Shown: positions 58,523 through 64,000 of the stretch, piece after piece | How the letters are laid out: every line of letters starts with the position of its first letter | How positions within the stretch are numbered: the stretch's first letter is position 1 | NCBI GenBank assembly: GCA_002794775.1 | Contig: NBAY01000022.1 | Coordinates: 1 to 64,000 of the forward strand | DNA length: 64,000 nt | Direction of reading: 5' to 3' | Source: Porodaedalea pini | Taxonomy: Eukaryota > Basidiomycota > Agaricomycetes > Hymenochaetales > Hymenochaetaceae | Translations under genes and position numbers: made by a program | The notes under the pieces: model-generated | What the model saw: only the letters and a program-made list of their open reading frames with translations | Told to the model about the DNA's origin: nothing | The model's database searches: none

Positions 58523-59577
58523 TGCGAGTCAACGACCTCTTCGTCATTCTCTCCTTCCTCCACGTAGTCCTCCACCGTCGACCTCCGAGTGTCTACGACT
58601 TCCTCGAAGGCTGACTCCTTCATCGCTCCGAGCTCATCTGCGAGGATGCGGCGTTCGCCAGGGGCCATCAGTTCCAGCATACGCTGGATAATCGGTTTCC
58701 CCTGCGGGCACCTGTCCTTGAAGTGGCCTTCTTGACCACAGATCCAGCAAGCTCTTCTGCGACGTGCCTCGTTCATAGAGACGTCCATCGGTTGTCCGAT
58801 ACCTCCGAACGTGACGCCGGTCGCGTCGCGTTTGTCGACGTGCGGGGTTGCAACTTGGCGCCGAGCGGGGGGTGCCGGTTGTTGTTGGCGAGGTTGCGGT
58901 ATGAACGGGCGGCCTCGTTGAATCGCGCGGATCTGCTGTTCTCCGCGATCGATCTCGATAGCTTTGTTCTTCCACGCCTCATACGTTGTCGGTACGGGCG
59001 TCGACCTCAGCACGCCGCGGACTACCTCGATGTTCATTGCTCGCTTGAGGCGGTCGCAGATAACGCTGTCGTCTTTCAGTTCCGCCCGCTTGATGATGAC
59101 GTCAAGTTGTTGGAAGAACTTATCCGCGGCAAGGTCCTTCTGAACCTTCTCCCGGAAATCCTTCAGCGCAGCTTCCTTTCGGTTCGGATCGTCGAACGAG
59201 GCGTCGAGTCGTTCCTGGAATCTTTCCCAGCTGTCCGTGAAGGTAACGATTCCCGCCGTTGTCGACTCCTCGACGTAGTTCTGCGCCCACGTTGCCGCAT
59301 TACCACCCTTCAGGTAGGAGAGAGCTACGTAGATCTTACTCTCCGACGTAGGGTATCGGTTTGGGTTCGCGGACACGAAAAGAAGGACTTCGCGTCTGAA
59401 GTCAAGGTAATCGTCGCCACCAGTGAATTCACGTGGTCGGGCGACGTCTATGTTGGGGGTTGGGGGGTTAGCGGCCGCGACCGGTGCTGGGGCGTTGTTC
59501 GCCTGATGGGCGAAGGCATTCGCAACGATGGCCGCGATCTGCGCCATTTGCTGTTGGCTGAAACCTTCTGCTGACAT
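58498..59577 (-). CDS. Gypsy D gag (capsid/nucleocapsid)
   Basis: 359 codons from the first ATG of the transcript. The capsid part includes ARPREFTGGDDYLDFRREVL, ALSYLKGGNAATWAQNYVEE and DRLKRAMNIEVVRGVLRSTP. A basic linker is followed by a CCHC knuckle (CWICGQEGHFKDRC) and an acidic C-terminus. The frame stays open a further 118 codons upstream of the ATG (to TAA 59934-59932), with sequence conserved in C and F, so a longer gag cannot be excluded. Gag forms the particle and binds RNA. It ends at TAG 58500-58498, shortly after the slippery site. Confidence 0.95.
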   Translation of the reverse strand: MSAEGFSQQQMAQIAAIVANAFAHQANNAPAPVAAANPPTPNIDVARPREFTGGDDYLDFRREVLLFVSANPNRYPTSESKIYVALSYLKGGNAATWAQNYVEESTTAGIVTFTDSWERFQERLDASFDDPNRKEAALKDFREKVQKDLAADKFFQQLDVIIKRAELKDDSVICDRLKRAMNIEVVRGVLRSTPVPTTYEAWKNKAIEIDRGEQQIRAIQRGRPFIPQPRQQQPAPPARRQVATPHVDKRDATGVTFGGIGQPMDVSMNEARRRRACWICGQEGHFKDRCPQGKPIIQRMLELMAPGERRILADELGAMKESAFEEVVDTRRSTVEDYVEEGENDEEVVDSQGFASGQA

Positions 59578-60259
59578 CGCGGGTTCGGGTGTTGAAGGTT
59601 CTGGGGGAGTCGGCGGTGAGGGATCTCTGTTGGTCTCGCGGTAAGGACCCGGAGTCGGTGGTAGGTTAACCGTAGACGTTGACGGTGCGGGTGACGATGG
59701 GATAGCTGGAGGCCACCTTGCTCTCCTTCCTCGTTCGTCTGACGAATACCAGCCGTGCCGGACTTCACTCCACCAGATGTCGTGGGTGACGCCGCTGTTA
59801 TTGGTCGCGACGTAGCCTGGTCGATCTGGATCCCAACGGGCTGAGGCAGGAAGGGCCCGTCGCTGTTCGTCGGTGAGATCTATCTTGACGTTGGCGGTGG
59901 GACAGGGATCGGTTGCGTGTTCGATCCGGGGTTACGCCAACGTTGAACGGGTTCGTCAGCGAAGTTGATGACGAGGCGGTAGGATCCGAGTGAGATTACA
60001 AACGAGATTGTTGTCGAAGTTTGGACTCGTCTGGTTACCCACGTCCACGTTAGGTGCGTGCTCCACCAGAGGCTAATTCGTAGAGCCAGGGTCGGTTGAT
60101 ATGTTTATGTAATACACGAACGTCCGAAAACGTCCGGGCAGGGTTGAGGGTTGTCGTTCAGGGGGTTTACACGTCAAATCCGTCGAGGGGAGCGCTCCTC
60201 TAGACTGAGTGAAGGCGAGTCGACAGCGACGACGTACGCTGGGGATGAGCCTGGGTGGG

Positions 60260-60271
60260 GTTCTGCTTTTA
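60260..60271 (-). promoter_or_regulatory. primer-binding site, probable self-priming
   Basis: Directly inside the 5' LTR the minus strand reads TAAAAGCAGAAC. AAAAGCAGAAC is the exact reverse complement of GTTCTGCTTTT in the LTR, located 33 nt after the TATA box. It does not resemble a tRNA 3' end (no TGG start). The arrangement matches the self-priming of Tf1/sushi elements, where about 11 nt at the RNA 5' end fold back on the primer site. Confidence 0.65.
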
Positions 60272-60694
60272 TGTTAGGCGGAAGCCCGGGAGACGGCTCG
60301 GACTGGGCAGGCCTCGGCTGACGGTCGTCTGGGACGTGCTATACTCGAGCGTAGACTCGGGACACGCTTACTCAGGCTAGGTCGACGCGGAGGTAAGAGG
60401 ATTAATACAAGGCTAGACTAATACAAGGGGGACGAGTCTCACCTAGGTCGACGCGGAGGTAAGAGGAAAAGCAGAACAAGGAGTTCATGCGATTCCTGAG
60501 ACCTTATATAGCGACGACCGTGAGACTATATTACCTAACATTACATAACGAGTGGGAATGGAACGAATGAAGGTCGTGTAGAGGGAGTGTGGGAAGTGAT
60601 TGGAAAGATGATTAAAGATAATGAAAAGGAGCAATTAACAGAAACGAAAAAGGAAAAGGGGAAATGAAGAAAAGGGGGAGTTCGAGTCCTGACA
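60272..60694 (-). repeat. 5' LTR of Gypsy element D with promoter
   Basis: Partner of 54449-54871. On the minus strand TATATAAGG starts at 60510. The inferred transcript start GTTCTGCTTTT begins at 60477. A 24-bp exact direct repeat (60377-60400 and 60443-60466) lies in the transcribed part; each copy contains CCTCTTACCTCCGCG on the minus strand. Confidence 0.95.
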
Positions 60695-62245
60695 CGCAGA
60701 TCCAGCACGCGCGTCGTCGTTGCGCCTCGTTCATCGAGACGTCCATGGGTTGACCAGCGCCTCCGAAAGTGACGCCGGTCGCGTCGCGTCTGTCGACGTG
60801 AGGGGCCGCTACCTGACGGCGAGCCGGGGGTCCTTGTTGTTGCTGACGAGGTTGAGGTATGAACGGACGGCCTCGTTGGATCGCGCGGATCTGCTGTTCG
60901 CCGCGATCAATCTCGATAGCCTTGTTTTTCCATGCCTCATACGTTGTCGGCACGGGCGTCGACCTCAGCACGCCGCGGACTACCTCGATGTTCATCGCTC
61001 GCTTAAGGCGATCGCATATGACGCTGTCGTCCTTCAGTTCCGCCCGCTTGATAATGACGTCGAGTTGCTGGAAGAACTTATCCGCGGTAAGGTCCTTCTG
61101 AACCTTCTCCCGGAATTCCTTCAGCGCCGCCTCCTTACGATTCGGGTCGTCGAACGAGGCGTCGAGTCGTTCCTGGAATCTCTCCCAGCTGTCTGTGAAG
61201 GTGACGATTCCCGATGTTGTCGACTCCTCGACGTAGTTCTGCGCCCACGTCGCTGCGTTACCACCCTTCAGGTAGGAGAGAGCTACATAGATCTTACTCT
61301 CCGATGTAGGGTACCGGTTCGGGTTCGCGGATACAAAAAGAAGGACTTCTCGTCTGAAGTCGAGGTAATCGTCGCCACCAGTGAATTCACGTGGTCGGGC
61401 GACGTCTATGTTGGGGGTCGGGGGGTTAGCGGCCGCGACCGGTGCTGGGGCGTTGTTCGCCTGATGGGCGAAGGCATTCGCAACGATGGCCGCGATCTGC
61501 GCCATTTGCTGTTGGCTGAAACCTTCTGCTGACATCGTGGGTTCGGGTGCGGGTGTCGAAGGTTCTGGGGGAGTCGGTGGTGAGGGGTCTCTGTTGGTCT
61601 CGCGGTAAGGACCTGGGGTCGGTGGTAGGTTGACCGTAGATGTTGACGGTGCGGGTGACGACGGAGCGGCTGGGGGCCACCTTGCTCTCCTTCCTCGTTC
61701 GTCTGATGAGTACCAGCCGCGCCTGATTTCACTCCACCAGATGTCGTGAGTGACGCCGCTATTATTGGTCGCGACGTAGCCTGGTCGGTCTGGATCCCAA
61801 CGGGCTGAAGCAGGAAGGGCCCGTTGCTGTTCGTCGGTGAGATCTATCTTGACGTTGGCGGGGGGACAGGGATCGGTTGCGCGTTCAATCCGGGGTTACG
61901 CCAACGTTGAGCGGGTTCGTCAGCGAAGTTAATGACCAAACGGAAGGAGGCGGCTGAGATCACAATCGACAGTGACGTCGACGACTGTACACGGTGTGTT
62001 ACCCACGTCCAGGTCAGATGGTTCCTCCACCAGAGGGAGAGGCGGAGAGCCAGGGTCGGGAAAAGTCGGGTGTTTAGTTTACGTAATACACGAACGTCCG
62101 AAAACGTCCGGGCAGGGTTGAGGGTTGTCGTTTAGGGGGTTTACACGTCAAGTCCGTCGAGGGGAGCGCTCCTCTAGACCGAGTGAAGGCGAGTCGACAG
62201 CGACGACGTACGCTGGGGATGAGCCTGGGTGGGGTTCTGCTTTTA

Positions 62246-62667
62246 TGTTAGGCGGGAGTCCGGGAGACGGCTCGGACTGGGCAGGCCTCGGCTGACTGTC
62301 GTCTAAGACGTGCTATACTCGAGTGTGGACTCGGGACACGCTTTACTCAGGCTAGGTCGTCGCGGAGGTAAGAGGATTAATACAAGTCTAAACTAATACA
62401 AGGGGGACGAGTCTCACCTAGGTCGTCGCGGAGGTAAGAGGAAAAGCAGAACAAGGAGTTCATGCGATTCCTGAGACCTTATATAGCGACGACCGTGAGA
62501 CTATATTACCTAACATTACATAATGAGTGGGAATGGAACGAGTGAAGGCAGTGTGGGAATGATTGTGTAAGATGGGTAAATATAATGAGAAGGTGTTAGG
62601 CGGTTAAAAGAAAGGAAATAGTAAAAAGGGAATTTTAAAGGAAAAGATGAAAGTTCGAGTCCTAACA
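62246..62667 (-). repeat. 5' LTR of Gypsy element C
   Basis: Partner of 50157-50578, same length. The right flank GGTGG (62668-62672) completes the target duplication. On the minus strand TATATAAGG precedes GTTCTGCTTTT (first base at 62452) by 33 nt. Confidence 0.95.
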
Positions 62668-63890
62668 GGTGGGTGCCTCGAACCCCTCGCGCCCTGTCAT
62701 CCCCTACCGTTTCGACATCATCGATCGTCCTTCCCAGTGAACCAGGAGGATACCAAACGCCCCGCAGAGACTCGTCGCTGCTGACACCCCCTGAACGCCT
62801 AACGCACATGCCCGTACCAGCAATGTCAGAGGGCTTTACCCAAAGGCAGCAACAGGAAATCGCGGCGATTGTAGCAGCTGCCTTCACCCGCGTGGCAACA
62901 AATGCCCCTGCAGCCCAAGCCCCAGCTCCCTCAATTGACGTCGCCCGGCCACGCAAATTTGCTGGCGGCGATGACTACCTCGACTTCAAGTGCGAAGTCC
63001 TTCTCTTTGTCTCGGCGAACCCCGCGAAGTACCCCTCGTCGTCGAGCAAAATCTATGTCGCCCTCTCTTACCTCAAGGGTGGCAACGCATCGACGTGGGC
63101 GCAAAACTATGTCCAGGAATTCACGACAAGTGGCGTTGTGAGCTTCACGGATGACTGGACCAAGTTTCAGGAATGACTGGATGCCTCCTTCGACGACCCG
63201 AACAGGAAGGAGAAGGCGTTGAAGAAGTTCCGAGACAAGGTCCAGAAGGATCTCTCTGCCGACGAGTTCTTCCAGGATCTCGACGTGATCATCAAGGCAG
63301 CAGAGTTGAAGGACGACAGCGTCATCTGCGACCGCCTGAAGCGCGCGATGAACATCGAGGTGGTCCGCAGTGTGTTGAGGTCGACGCCCGTACCAACGAC
63401 GTACGAGGCGTGGAAGAAGAAGGCTGTCGAGATCGATCGGGGCGAACAACAAATTTGCGCAATACAACGAGGCAGGACATTGCCATTCACGCCTCGCCCG
63501 ATGCCCCAACAAGTGCCTCCTGTGCGCCAACAGATTGCGGCCCCACACGTCGACAAACGCGACGCGACTGGCGTCACATTCGGAGGCGCTGGTCAGCCGA
63601 TGGACGTCTCAATGAACGAGGCGCAACGACGACACACGTGCTGGATCTGCGGTGGGCTGGGCCACTTTAAGGACAAGTGCCCACAAGCGAAACCAATCAT
63701 CCAGCGCATGCTGGAATTGATGGCACCAGGCGAATGTCGTGTCCTCGCCGATGAGCTCGGAGCAATGAAGGAGTCGGCCTTCGAGGAAGTCGTAGACACT
63801 CGGAGGTCGACTGTAGAGGACTATGTGGAAGAGGAAGGCAATGACGAAGAGGTCGTCGACTCGCAGGATTTTGCGAGTGGTCAGGCGTAG
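62668..63890 (+). pseudogene. Gypsy F gag, one nonsense codon
   Basis: The first in-frame ATG is at 62809 (MPVPAMSEGFTQRQQQ). The capsid region has ARPRKFAGGDDYLDFKCEVL and LSYLKGGNASTWAQNY. The frame is stopped by TGA 63175-63177, where D and C read QERLDASFDD, so CGA became TGA. It continues from 63178 through RLKRAMNIEVVR and the CCHC knuckle (CWICGGLGHFKDKCPQ) to TAG 63888-63890. Upstream of 62809 the frame stays open and reads conserved residues back to 62668 and then into 49980-50156. Confidence 0.9.
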
Positions 63891-64000
63891 CCATCGGGGC
63901 AACTGACCGAGAAGAACAAGGGACTTCAAACCTGGATTCGTTAAAATATAACCAACCGTCTGTACAATATGTAGATGCCAGTGACGTTGATGGTTTTCCC
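63866..64000 (+). pseudogene. Gypsy F pol start (cut by window end)
   Basis: In the -1 frame relative to gag, reached at GGATTTT 63866-63872. The pol N-terminus reads EEQGTSNLDSLKYNQPSVQY and runs off the window. The stem GGTCAG (63879-63884) with CTGACC (63903-63908) follows the heptamer. Expression is unlikely because gag carries a nonsense codon. Confidence 0.7.

Larger units (their letters stand above)
54449..60694 (-). mobile_element. Gypsy element D, intact chromovirus (youngest)
   Basis: Complete 6,246-bp element: LTRs 54449-54871 and 60272-60694 (both 423 bp, no difference seen by eye) and target duplication CGCAG (54444-54448, 60695-60699). It has an ATG-free leader, gag, pol in the -1 frame and a polypurine tract. 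All reading frames are open. It inserted into the gag zinc knuckle of element C. It is the only copy in the window that looks able to move on its own. Confidence 0.97.
54205..61535 (-). pseudogene. Gypsy C gag, split by element D
   Basis: N-terminal part 61535-60700: MSAEGFSQQQMAQIAAIVAN, the ARPREFTGGDDYLDFRREVL capsid region, up to RRRACWIC. The knuckle is then broken by D. The C-terminal part lies at 54448-54205: GHFKDKCPQGKPIIQRMLEL and the acidic end DSQGFASGQA. The insertion point falls inside the CCHC knuckle. Confidence 0.92.
50157..62667 (-). mobile_element. Gypsy element C, complete, split by element D
   Basis: Minus-strand element with LTRs 50157-50578 (3') and 62246-62667 (5'). 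Both are 422 bp and I saw no difference between them by eye. It is flanked by target duplication GGTGG (50152-50156, 62668-62672). Internal parts are 50579-54448 and 60700-62245; element D sits between them. Coding content: gag, protease, RT, RNase H, integrase, chromodomain. One nonsense codon in pol plus the D insertion make it inactive. Confidence 0.95.
49157..64000 (+). mobile_element. Gypsy element F (5' part), split by element C
   Basis: Plus-strand element: 5' LTR 49157-49597, leader 49598-50156, then interrupted by element C (50157-62667). It resumes at 62668 with the end of the gag extension, gag, and the first codons of pol at the window edge. It inserted into B after GTCAT (49152-49156). 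The 3' part is outside the window. Confidence 0.9.

Noticed and set aside
58723..59574. 283-codon plus-strand frame opposite Gypsy gag
   Set aside because: Antisense shadow of gag. The same frame recurs opposite the C gag (60720-61532) only because the gag sequences are nearly identical.

Overview
The window reads as chromosomal DNA of a filamentous basidiomycete, most likely an Agaricomycete. The host genes are broken by many 50-65 nt GT-AG introns. They include NADP-glutamate dehydrogenase, COP9 signalosome subunit 5, ribosomal protein eL20, a 7TM receptor, an F-box/RCC1 protein, a GRHPR-type 2-hydroxyacid dehydrogenase and a JTB-like membrane protein. No bacterial operon, rRNA, tRNA or CRISPR was recognised. 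All exon coordinates were worked out by eye from splice signals and reading frames.

Layout: 1-10.5 kb holds sparse genes: JTB-like (-), GPCR (+), an unrecognised basic protein (-) and a secreted/membrane mucin-like protein (+). 11.25-16.26 kb is a complete but dead Ty1/Copia element with 173-bp LTRs and a 5-bp target duplication. 16.5-18.9 kb is a broken copy of an F-box/RCC1 gene. 19.3-21.8 kb has eL20 (+) and CSN5 (-), tail to tail. 21.9-28.0 kb is a LINE carrying endonuclease, RT and RNase H, with nonsense codons. 28.4-35 kb has the dehydrogenase (+), a hypothetical protein (-) and GDH (-). 35.0-38.8 kb is the intact, inverted second copy of the F-box/RCC1 gene, flanked by a degenerate repeat in inverted orientation, followed by an orphan WD40 last exon.

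From 42.2 kb to the end of the window everything is a set of nested Ty3/Gypsy chromoviruses of one family. Element A (+, heavily decayed) was entered by a separate 1.4-kb TG...CA insertion (X) and by element B (-). B was entered by F (+), F by C (-), and C by D (-). D and C have two LTRs each and perfect 5-bp target duplications. D is intact (gag plus pol with protease, RT, RNase H, integrase and chromodomain). Decay increases outward in the nest, as expected from the order of insertion.

The Gypsy family carries several readable expression signals. An 11-nt match between the primer site and a point 33 nt after the TATA box suggests Tf1-type self-priming. A slippery heptamer followed by a conserved stem sits at the gag end, with pol in the -1 frame. 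The leaders of C and D contain no ATG for about 900 nt, yet their last ~120 codons are open and conserved in frame with gag. Across Copia, LINE and Gypsy the nonsense codons are mostly TGA where CGA is expected, and the two Copia LTRs differ only at CpG sites. This points to CpG methylation and deamination as the main mutational force on transposons here.
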